From Stomorhina lunata (lineage: Eukaryota > Arthropoda > Insecta > Diptera > Rhiniidae), in the NCBI GenBank assembly GCA_933228675.1, contig OW121744.1, positions 100,324,813-100,388,812 of the forward strand: DNA of 64,000 bases, given 5' to 3'. Shown here one piece after another: positions 35,196 through 45,310 of the stretch. The notes beneath the pieces were generated by a model. That model saw nothing but the letters and a program-made list of their open reading frames with translations, was not told the origin of the DNA and did no database searches. The position numbers were made by a program, and so were the translations under genes. How positions within the stretch are numbered: the first letter of the stretch is position 1; every line of letters starts with the position of its first letter.

Positions 35196-38100
35196 TTTAT
35201 TTTTCTATAAAAATGTCTTACTTTTATAGGAATTTTTTCAAAAATTTCCTATTTTTATAGAAAATTTTTCAAAAATTTCCTACTTTTATAGGAAATTTTT
35301 CAAAAATTTCCTATTTATATACGAAATTTTTCAAAAATTTCCTATTTTTATAGGAAATTTTTCAAAAATTTCCTATTTTTATAGGAAATTTTTCAAAAAT
35401 TTCCTATCTTTATAGGAAATTTTTCAAAAATTTCCTATTTTTATAGGAAATTTTTCAAAAATTTCCTATTTTTATAGGAAATTTTTCAAAAATTTCCTAT
35501 TTTTATAGGAAATTTTCAAAAATTTTCTATTTTTATAGGAAATTTTTGAAAAATTTCCTATTTTTATAGGAAATTTTTCAAAAATTTCCTATTTTTATAG
35601 GAAATTTTTCAAAAAATTTCCTCTTTTTATAGGAAATTTTTCAAAAATTTCCTATTTTTATAGGAAATTTTTCAAAAATTTTTATAGGAAATATTTTTAT
35701 AGGAAATTTTTCAATAATGTTTATTTATGTAGGAAATTTTTCAAAAATTTCCTATAAAAATAGGAAATTTTTCAAAAATTTCCTATTTTTATAGGAAATT
35801 TTTTTAAATATTTCCTATTTTTATAAGAAATTTTTCAAAAATTTCCTATTTTTATAGGAAATTTTTCAAAAATTTCTTATTTTTATAGGAAATTTTTCAA
35901 AAATTTCCTATTTTTATAGGAAATTTTTCAAAAATTTCCTATTTTTATAGGAAATTTTTCAAAAATTTCCTATTTTTATAGGAAATTTTTCAAAATTTTC
36001 CTATTTTTATAGGAAATTTTTCAAAAATTTCCTATTTTTATAGGAAATTTTTCAAAAATTTCCTATTTTTATAGGAAATTTTTCAAAAATTTCCTATTTT
36101 TATAGGAAATTTTTCAAAAATTTCCTATTTTTATAGGAAATTTTTCAAAAAATTTCCTATATTTATAGGAAATTTTTCAAAAATTTCCTATTTATAGGAA
36201 ATTTTTCAAAAATTTCCTATTTTTATAGGAAATTTTTCAAAAATTTCCTATTTTTATAGGAAATTTTTCAAAAATTTCCTATTTATAGGAAATTTTTCAA
36301 AAATTTCCTATTTTTATAGGACATGTTTCAAAAATTTCCTTTTTTTATAGGAAATTTTTCAAAAATTTCCTATTTTTATAGGAAATTTTTCAAAAATTTC
36401 CTATTTTTTATAGGAAATTTTTCAAAAATTTCCTATTTTTATAGGAAATTTTTCAAAAATTTCCTATTTTTATAGGAAATTTTTCAAAAATTTCCTATTT
36501 TTATAGGAAATTTTTCAAAAATTTCCTATTTTTATAGGAAATTTTTCAAAAATTTCCTATTTTTATAGGAAATTTTTCAAAGATTTCCTATTTTTATAGG
36601 AAATTTTTCAAAAATTTCCTATTTTTATAGGAAATTTTTCAAAGATTTCCTATTTTGATAGGAAATTTTTTCAAAAATTTTCTATTTTTATAGGAAATTT
36701 TTCGAAAATTTCCTATTTTTATAGGAAATTTTTCAAAAATTTCCTATTTTTATAGGAAATTTTTCAAAAATTTCCTATTTTTATAGGAAATTTTTCAAAA
36801 ATTATATCTTTTTATAGGAAATTTTTCAAAAATTTCCTATTTTTATACGAAATTTTTCAAAAATTTCCTATTTTTATAGGAAATTTTTCAAAAATTTCCT
36901 ATTTTTATGGGAAATTTTTCAAAAAATTTCCTATTTTTATAGGAAATTTTTCAAAAATTTTTCAAAAATTTCCTATTTTTATAGGAAATTTTTCAAAAAT
37001 TTCCTATTTTTATAGGAAATTTTTCAAAAATTATATCTTTTTATAGGAAATTTTTCAAAAATTTCCTATTTTTATACGAAATTTTTCAAAAATTTCCTAT
37101 TTTTATAGGAAATTTTTCAAAAAATTTCCTATTTTTATGGGAAATTTTTCAAAAATTTCCTATTTTTATAGGAAATTTTTCAAAAATTTCCTATTTTTAT
37201 AGGAAATTTTCAAAAATTTCCTATTTTTATAGGAAATTTTTCAAAAATTTCCTGTTTTTATAGGAAATTTTTCAAAAATTTCCTATTTTTATAGGAAATT
37301 TTTCAAAAATTTCCTATTTTATAGGAAATTTTTCAAAAATTTCCTATTTTTATAGGAAATTTTTCAAAATTTCCTATTTTTATAGGAAATTTTTCAAAAA
37401 TTTCCTATTTTTATAGAAAATTTTTCAAAAATTTCCTATTTTTATAGGAAATTTTTCAAAAATTTCCTATTTTTATAGGAAATTTTTCAAAAATTTCCTA
37501 TTTTTATAGGAAATTTTTCAAAAATTTCCTATTTTTATAGGAAATTTTTCAAAAATTTCCTATTTTTATATGAAATTTTTCAAAATTTCCTATTTTTATA
37601 GGAAATTTTTTCAAAAATTTCCTATTTTTATAGGAAATTTTTCAAAAATTTCCTATTTTTATAGGAAATTTTTCAAAAATTTCCTATTTTTATAGGAAAT
37701 TTTTCAAAAATTTCCTATTTTTATAGGAAATTTTTCAAAAATTTCCTATTTTTATAGGAAATTTTTCAAAAATTTCCTATTTTTTATAGGAAATTTTTCA
37801 AAAATTTCCTATTTTTATAGGAAATTTTTCAAAAATTTCCTATTTTTATAGGAAATTTTTCAAAAATTTCCTATTTTTATAGGAAATTTTTCAAAAATTT
37901 CCTATTTTTATAGGAAATTTTTCAAAAATTTCCTATTTTTATAGGAAATTTTTCAAAAATTTCCTATTTTTATAGGAAATTTTTCAAAAATTTCCTATTT
38001 TTATAGGAAATTTTTCAAAAAATTTCCTATTTTTATAGGAAATTTTTCAAAAATTTCCTATTTTTATAGGAAAATTTTCAAAAATTTCCTAATTTTTATA

Positions 38101-38255
38101 GGAAAATTTTCAAAAATTTCCTAATTTTATAGGAAAATTTTCAAAAATTTCCTATTTTTATAGGAAAATTTTCAAAAATTTCCTATTTTTATAGGAAAAT
38201 TTTCAAAAATTTCCTTGTTTTATAGGAAAATTTTCAAAAATTTCCTATTTTTATA
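35196..38255 (+). repeat. 31-bp satellite array, polarity B, highly uniform
   Basis: About 98 units, most identical to the consensus. A 229-bp block (about 36801-37029, marked by ATTATATCTT, then ATACGAAA, then ATGGGAAA variants) is repeated immediately at 37030. The array ends about 240 bp before the start codon of the first DUF1091 gene. Confidence 0.97.
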
Positions 38256-38497
38256 GTCTTCCTTCGTCAACTTTGCTATAGTAAAGTCTTAAAAGCTCTT
38301 TTGTTTAGAAATTCATTAAAATGATTAAATCTTAATAAATAAATCAATTAAAATTTTCACTTAATTAAATGATTAAAATTTTTTATTAACAATTTCTAAA
38401 TTATTGTCATTTTGACCAATATTTGAACGGTATTTTGAAATACTTAAACTGAAATAAATTTCAAAATAGTTGCACAAATAACCTTTAAACCATAATA
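38256..38497 (+). promoter_or_regulatory. Upstream region of the first DUF1091 gene
   Basis: Only about 240 bp of non-satellite DNA separates the array from the ATG, so any proximal promoter must be here or in the array. No confident TATA box or initiator identified. Confidence 0.3.
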
Positions 38498-39130
38498 ATG
38501 TTACGGAATTTTTGTTTAATATCTTTAAACATCTTAAATTACCTTAGTTTAGTAAAGACGCATAAGGGAGTCATTATAAATCAGGTCAAATGTCGGGCCA
38601 TAGATTCAAATTTTGTACGCTTTGACCTGTGTGATTTCCAAACAAATGCCAATAATGTAGAGGAACTAAATATGGATATGACACTTTTTAAATTGCCAAT
38701 AAACAATTGTCATATTCGAGTTGAATTTGAGGTGAAGGCCATGAAGATACCCTTCCACTTTAATGCCACCTATGATGCCTGCGATTTTCTAAAAAGACGT
38801 CAAAAGAATCGGGCCTTCAAACGAATCTATGATGTTTTCAGTCCTTATATGAATGTGGAGCATGAGTGTCCTTATAATGTGGTAGAATTTATAAGTGTTT
38901 AAAATATTGATTGACTACTCTTGAGATTTGATTTTTCTTTTGGGTTTTAGCATGATATCTGGTTTCATGGTTACAAAAATATACCCGTTAAGATTCCTAT
39001 GCCCTGGCCCAGTGGGGAATACAAATATATGATGACTATTGTTGTGGATAAAAGGGTACGTCTGTCAATAGCAGGCGTTCTAGAGATGTATAATAATTTT
39101 ACAAAAAACAAATATTTTAAGAAAAATTAA
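38498..39130 (+). CDS. DUF1091/DM8-family secreted protein, paralogue 1
   Basis: Two exons: 38498-38878 (127 codons) and 38951-39130 (59 codons plus TAA), with a 72-bp phase-0 intron between the codons of CPYN and HDIWF; donor GTGGTA, acceptor TTTTAG. The 186-residue product is the usual length for the family. Residues 1-20 form a hydrophobic signal peptide. Cysteines follow at 32, 45, 71, 95 and 119. The family landmarks are KCRA, LPINNC, FNATYDAC with a glycosylation site at Asn89, and HECPYNHD; exon 2 has PWPSGEYKY and ends RLSIAGVLEMYNN. DUF1091 proteins are abundant in flies and are thought related to MD-2/ML lipid-binding folds; functions are mostly unknown. Polarity-B satellite lies upstream and polarity-A satellite begins about 20 bp after the stop. 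Confidence 0.92.
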
Positions 39131-39135
39131 AGAAA

Positions 39136-39141
39136 AATAAA
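39136..39141 (+). terminator. Possible poly(A) signal of paralogue 1
   Basis: AATAAA six bases after the stop codon, just before the downstream satellite. If used, the 3' UTR would extend into satellite repeats. Confidence 0.4.
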
Positions 39142-39149
39142 AATGGGTT

Positions 39150-41640
39150 ATTTCTATAAAAATTTCCTATAAAAATAGAGAATTTTAATTTTAAAAATAG
39201 GAAATTTTTGAAAAATTTCCTATAAAAATAGGAAATTTTTGAAAAATTTTTGAAATATTTCCTATAAAAATAAGAAATTTTTGAAAAATTTCCTATAAAA
39301 ATAGGAAATTTTTGAAAAATTTCCTATAAAAATAGGAAATTTTTGAAAAATTTCCTATAAAAATAGGAAATTTTTGAAAAATTTCCTATCAAAATAGGAA
39401 ATTTTTGAAAAATTTCCTATAAAAATAGGAAATTTTTGAAAAATTTCCTTTAAAAATAGGAAATTTTTGAAAAATTTCCTATAAAAATAGGAAATTTTTG
39501 AAAAATTTCCTATAAAAATAGGAAATTTTTGAAAAATTTCCTATAAAAATAGGAAATTTTTGAAAAATTTCCTATAAAAATATTAAATTTTTGAAAAATT
39601 TCCTATAAAAATAGGAAATTTTTGAAAAATTTCCTATAAAAATAGGAAATTTTTGAAAAATGTCCTATAAAAATAGGAAATTTTTAAAAAATTTCCTATA
39701 AAAATAGGAAATTTTTGAAAAATTTCCTATAAAAATAGGAAATTTTTGAAAAATTTCCTATAAAAATAGGAAATTTTTGAAAAATTTCCTATAAAAATAG
39801 GAAATTTTTGAAAAATTTCCTATAAAAATAGGAAATTTTTGAAAAATTTCCTATAAAAATAGGAAATTTTTGAAAAATTTCCTATAAAAATAGGAAATTT
39901 TTGAAAAATTTCCTATAAAAAAAGGAAATTTTTGAAAAATTTCCTATAAAAATAGGAAATTTTTGAAAAATTTCCTATAAAAATAGGAAATTTTTGAAAA
40001 ATTTCCTATAAAAATAGGAAATTTTTGAAAAATTTCCTATAAAAATAGGAAATTTTTGAAAAATTTCCTATAAAAATAGGAAATTTTTGAAAAATTTCCT
40101 ATAAAAATAGGAAATTTTTGAAAAATTTCCTATAAAAAAAAGGAAATTTTTGAAAAATTTCCTATAAAAATAGGAAATTTTTGAAAACTTTCCTATAAAA
40201 ATAGGAAATTTTTGAAAAATTTCCTATAAAAATAGGAAATTTTTGAAAAATTTCCTATAAAAATAGGAAATTTTTGAAAAATTTCCTATAAAAATAGGAA
40301 ATTTTTGAAAAATTTCCTATAAAAATAGGAAATTTTTGAAAAATTTCCTATAAAAATAGGAAATTTTTGAAAAATTTCCTATAAAAATAGGAAATTTTTG
40401 AAAAATTTCCTATAAAAATAGGAAATTTTTGAAAAATTTCCTATAAAAATAGGAAATTTTTGAAAAATTTCCTATAAAAATAGGAAATTTTTGAAAAATT
40501 TCCTATAAAAATAGGAAATTTTTGAAAAATTTCCTATAAAAATAGGAAATTTTTGAAAAATTTCCTATAAAAATAGGAAATTTTTGAAAAATTTCCTATA
40601 AAAATAGGAAATTTTTGAAAAATTTCCTATAAAAATAGGAAATTTTTGAAAAATTTCCTATAAAAATAGGAAATTTTTGAAAAATTTCCTATAAAAATAG
40701 GAAATTTTTGAAAAATTTCCTATAAAAATAGGAAATTTTTGAAAAATTTCCTATAAAAATAGGAAATTTTTGAAAAATTTCCTATAAAAATAGGAAATTT
40801 TTGAAAAATTTCCTATAAAAATAGGAAATTTTTGAAAAATTTCCTATAAAGATAGGAAATTTTTGAAAAATTTCCTATAAAAATAGGAAATTTTTGAAAA
40901 ATTTCCTATAAAAATGGGAAATTTTTGAAAAATTTCCTATTAAAATAGGAAATTTTTGAAAAATTTCCTATAAAAATAGGAAATTTTTGAAAAATTTCCT
41001 ATAAAAATAGTAAATTTTTGAAAAATTTCCTATAAAAAGTAGGAAATTTTTGAAAAATTTCCTATAAAAATAGGAAATTTTTGAAAAATTTCCTATAAAA
41101 ATAGGAAATTTTTGAAAAATTTCCTATAAAAATAGGAAATTTTTGAAAAATTTCCTATAAAAATAGGAAATTTTTGAAAAATTTCCTATAAAAATAGGAA
41201 ATTTTTGAAAAATTTCCTATAAAAACAGGCAATTTTTGAAAATTTTCTTAAAAAAATAAGAAATTTTTGAAAAATTTCTTAAAAAAATAAGAAAGTTTTG
41301 AAAAATTTCTTAAAAAAATAAGAAATTTTTGAAAAATTAAAAAATTAGAAATTTTTGAAAAATTTCTTAAAAAAATAAGAAATTTTTGAAAAATTTCTTA
41401 ACAAAAATTAGAAATTTTTGAAAAATTTCCTATAAAAATAAGAAATTTTTGAAAAATTTCCTATAAAAATATGAAATTTTTGAAAAATTTCTAATAAAAA
41501 TAAGAAATTTTTGAAAAATTTCCTATAAAAATAAGAAATATTTGAAAAATTTTCTAAAAAGAATAAAAAATTTTAGAAAAATTTTGTATAATAATAAGAG
41601 ATTTTTGAAAAATTTCCATTAAAAATAAGAGATTTTCTAT
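39150..41640 (-). repeat. 31-bp satellite array, polarity A, highly uniform
   Basis: About 80 units, nearly identical between 39600 and 41220. The right 400 bp decays, with CTTAAAAAAATAAG replacing CCTATAAAAATAGG. Confidence 0.97.
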
Positions 41641-43055
41641 TAATATCAACGACTGTTATAAATTAGAACATATTCAGTCCATATTTGACTGTAGCTCCCA
41701 TAAAAGCTACACTAACACCCCGGAACTCCCGTGTTATACATGTTATTTTAAAATTTTTTCACTTTGAATAAATATCAATGTCCCCTTAGTTTTTTTTTAA
41801 AGTATAACACTTTTAAAACATTTACAAAAAAGGTTATTTCCCGAGGGGTCTTAAAGACTTATAACTTATAAAAACTTTATGTTTTACTTGTTTTTAATTT
41901 AAATCCTTACCCAAGGCCTCTTAAGCTGAAATAAACGCTTTTGTTAATTTTTTTCAACAGCTTTAACACATTAAAAAACGCAAATCTTATTTAAACTGAA
42001 GTCTTGAGTCTCAAATCTCGTGGCTTAAAACAACTACAATAAGTGTGTAATAAATTTAGCTTTAGGTCATATATAAAACTATTAAATTTAATAGCATTTT
42101 GTTTTTGAATTTTTTTATATAAATTGCAATTTTTTCATGTTTTCTTCAATTTCATGTTGTAATACATTTAAGATTATTTTTATGAGCGTATAATCAATAT
42201 TTGCCTGTTCTAATGGCTGGAAATATGGTAAAGATTACATGACTAGATATAAATGGTAGATAGAATGATGATGGCACCATGGGGTAGGATGGGAAAAGAT
42301 ATGGGGACAGAGAAAATAGTTTAAATCTGAACTTGTATTTTGAAAATAGGATTGTTATAGAAATCAGTCCTCATGCCCTTATAACTTTAGTGGTCTAGTG
42401 TATAGAGTGTCAAGCTTCTAATGCAGAGGTGGCGAGTTCTATTCCCACAAGATGTTATTCATGAATTTAATAATAAAGATATTTGAATTGATATAATAAC
42501 TCTAAGGAAGGGCTTCTTAGTAGTCTAGTGGATGACTCACTAAATTGGCAGATGACTCATTCACTCAACATTTTGGTTATTAAAAAATCCTTTAACTGAG
42601 CCTGTCTGTGATTGGTTTTTCTATTTCTCCGAAGATTTGCCTGTAAATAGTTTTTATGCCAATACATTTTACACTTGCACCCACTGTGTCTTAATGGTAA
42701 GAGATTTTCCATTAATGGAATGGCGAAATATTCGTAATTGTGTTTAGCCCAGAGGATGTTGTGGTAGAAATTACAAGATTGTTAAAAGAAGATAAGACCA
42801 AAGATAAAGAATATAAAATTGTTATAATAATTGTTTTAAAATGCTCAAATAATAATATGGTATTTTTGTAATAAAAGATATGATTATTGCGATAAAGATT
42901 AGGCTACAGAAAATCTTTGGTTTTTTATTCAAGAAAATCTTTTTAATAAAAAAAACAAGAAGAAAATTCAAAATTCAGAAAAAAAACAGGAAGAAAATTC
43001 AAAAATGACATAAAAAAGTGGTAAAATGTGGAACAATTGTGGCGAAATTTTAAGA
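41641..43055. other. Unique interval with repeat remnants
   Basis: 41665-41720 (CCATATTTGACTGTAGCTCCCATA region) resembles the dispersed repeat at 63133-63915. The rest is unique apart from the tRNA-like segments near 42376-42560. No exon seen. Confidence 0.5.
42376..42455 (+). repeat. tRNA-like / SINE-like segment
   Basis: TAGTGGTCTAGTGTATAGAG resembles a tRNA D-arm/A box, and about 45 bp later GCGAGTTCTATTCCC approximates a B box. A more diverged copy of the head (TAGTAGTCTAGTGGATGAC) lies near 42515. Stems are imperfect, so this is a pseudogene or SINE head rather than a functional tRNA. Confidence 0.35.
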
Positions 43056-43590
43056 TTTCTTTTTTCAAAAATTTCCTATTGTCATAGAAAATTTCTTATT
43101 TTTATAGGAAATTTTTCAAAAATTTCTTATTTTTATAGAAAATTTTTCAAAAATTTCCTGTTTTTATAGGAAATTTTTCAAAAATTTCTTATTTTTATAG
43201 AAAAATTTTCAAAAATTTCCTGATTTTATAGGAAATTTTTCAAAAATTTCTTATTTTTATAGAAAATTTTTCAAAAATTTCTTATTCTTTAAGGAAATTT
43301 TTCAAAAATTTCTTATTTTTAAAGGAAATTTTTCAAAAATTTCCTATTATTATAGGAAATTTTTCAAAAATTTCCTATTTTTATAGGAAATTTTTCAAAA
43401 ATTTCCTATTTTTATAGGAAATTTTCCAAATATATTTCTTATTTTTATAGGAAATTGTTCAAATTTTTTTTGTTTTTTTAAGACATTTTTCAAAAATTTC
43501 TTATTTTATAGGAAATTTTTCAAAAAAGTTTTATTTTTATAGAAAATTTTTCAAAAATTCTTATTTTTATAGGAAGTGTTTGAAAATTTT
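43056..43590 (+). repeat. 31-bp satellite array, polarity B
   Basis: About 17 moderately diverged units, with both CTTAT and CCTAT forms. Confidence 0.9.
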
Positions 43591-44363
43591 TTTATTAAAA
43601 ATGTATCCATTAAGATCAGCAATGAGGACCGGGTTCTGCTAGTAAGTAACAAAAAATAGTTCCTTAACAGTTTTGCCATTAAAAAAAATATTTTCAGCCC
43701 AAAAGACACACCTACTTTTCAAAACAATACATGTAAGAACACAAATAATTCACAGATATTTATCTCGACTATTTCTCGTTATATCAAAATTATCCCCTTA
43801 TAGGCATATGTTGGCAGAAAATTCTTACAGATTATAAAACTTAGAAACCTGGGGAAGACTTTAATATATGAAAATCCAAGTGCAGATGTGTACGTCATAA
43901 GTTATATTTTATGGAAAATTAAATAAATTTACAAAAAATTAAAAAAATTTATAAAAAATTAAAAAAAATTACAAAAAAACTAAAAAAAATGTACTAAATA
44001 TATATATTTATCAATAGATTTATCTACAAATTCTATTTGCACCTCTATAATCATATTCCAAGGCATAGACTATGTCATAGTCCAAGTCATTATGTAAGTT
44101 CTAATCTGCTTATAGCCTGAAATGTAATCTAATAAATGTTAAATTTAATGCTTAATAGATTCAGCTTGAACTTTTTAACCCATCTAATATTATGGCTTAA
44201 ATGCTGTGATTTTGTATTAAATAAATATCATTAATTAGCCTAATTATTTCTAAAGTTAATTGATCTCATATAAAAAAAAAAAAACTTGAGAGTTTAAATT
44301 TCAATCAATTTTTTTCATATTATTCATCAAAATAGTGTCCATTATACATTCGTAGAGCAAGTA
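43591..44363. other. Unique interval upstream of paralogue 2
   Basis: Includes CATAGTCCAAGTCATT-like low complexity at 44060-44100. The ~80 bp before the ATG would carry the 5' UTR. No confident core promoter. Confidence 0.4.
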
Positions 44364-44978
44364 ATGCTTAATCATTTTTTATTTGTACTAATATTCCTCT
44401 ATTTTAACGATCATTCCCATGGTTCGCAAAAGGGGATTATTGTTAACGAACTCAAGTGCCGAGCAACCGATGAGGAATATTTTCATTTTAATATATGCGA
44501 TTTTAGAGAAAGCGCCGACAACAATGAGAGATTGATTGTAGAGCTAAAGGACTTGAAATTACCCATAAAGAATTGCCAGGTTCGCATAGAGTTTGAGGTG
44601 AAAGGTGGTGTCATACCTTTTAGATTCAATAGCACCTACGATGTGTGTGCCTTTTTGAAGAAAACGAAAAATAATCGGGTTTTGAAAAGGCTTTATGGTA
44701 TTGTGGCGCCCTATACGAATGTTAATCATTCGTGTCCGTATAACGTAAGTCATTTTAAGTAATAGAAAAAAGATTTTTGTAGAATTTTTAAATTTTTTTT
44801 ATTACAGCATGACTTCAATTTCTATGGTTTCATGCATTTGCCTATTCCGGACCCAACGCCCCGGCCGGGTGGGGAATATAAATATTTAGTCTCCTGGCTT
44901 GTGGATAAACGAGTGCGTGTAACTTTGTCAGGTATTTTGGAGTTTTTCAATAATACCCCAAAAAGAAAAAAGTGTTAG
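44364..44978 (+). CDS. DUF1091/DM8-family secreted protein, paralogue 2
   Basis: Two exons: 44364-44744 (127 codons) and 44808-44978 (56 codons plus TAG). The 63-bp phase-0 intron has consensus donor GTAAGT and acceptor TTACAG at exactly the same codon as paralogue 1. The product is 183 residues: a hydrophobic leader at 1-20, then cysteines at 32, 45, 71, 95 and 119, the same positions as paralogue 1. Landmarks are KCRA, LPIKNC, FNSTYDVC with Asn89 glycosylation site, and HSCPYNHD. Exon 2 has RPGGEYKY and LSGILEFFNN and a basic tail with a further cysteine. The mature exon-1 parts of the two proteins are identical at 55 of 107 positions, so they are tandem but not recent duplicates. Likely an extracellular, possibly ligand-binding protein; role unknown. 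Confidence 0.93.
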
Positions 44979-45199
44979 TGACATAATAATTATACAAATG
45001 GGTTTATAATGTCTAAGTGAGACCCATAGTGCATTCGTGGCGCTTTACCCAGCCCATTACTTAATTTCACTTAAATATTTAACAAAAGGCCTGATTTCAT
45101 TATACAATTATTTGAATTTAAATTTCAATTTGTTCATTCAGTTTTTTCTTCTCTATCTCTAAACTTTTTTCAATTGTGATAATTTTATGCTAAATAGCG

Positions 45200-45205
45200 A
45201 ATAAA
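45200..45205 (+). terminator. Poly(A) signal of paralogue 2
   Basis: AATAAA about 220 bp after the stop codon. Confidence 0.45.
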
Positions 45206-45248
45206 TATAAAAAATTAAAAAACACAATTTTAAAACTATATGTAAACT

Positions 45249-45296
45249 AGTAAGAAAACAATAAACTCGGTCATGCTGGGTCATATGATACCCTAA
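45249..45296 (+). repeat. Terminus resembling the GTCY-type dispersed repeat
   Basis: CTAGTAAGAAAAC, then CTCGGTCATGCTGGGTCAT, then ATGATACCCT matches in order the inverted end of the repeat at 63133-63915 (AACAAGTAAGAAAG, GTCGGTCAAACCCGACC, AAGATACCCT). It sits immediately before the next satellite array. Confidence 0.5.
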
Positions 45297-45310
45297 AATT
45301 TAAAAATTGT

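Noticed and set aside
42368..42385. CPYN-encoding string (TGCCCTTATAAC) suggesting a third DUF1091 exon
   Set aside because: Upstream and downstream residues do not fit the family and there is no donor; it overlaps the tRNA-like segment.
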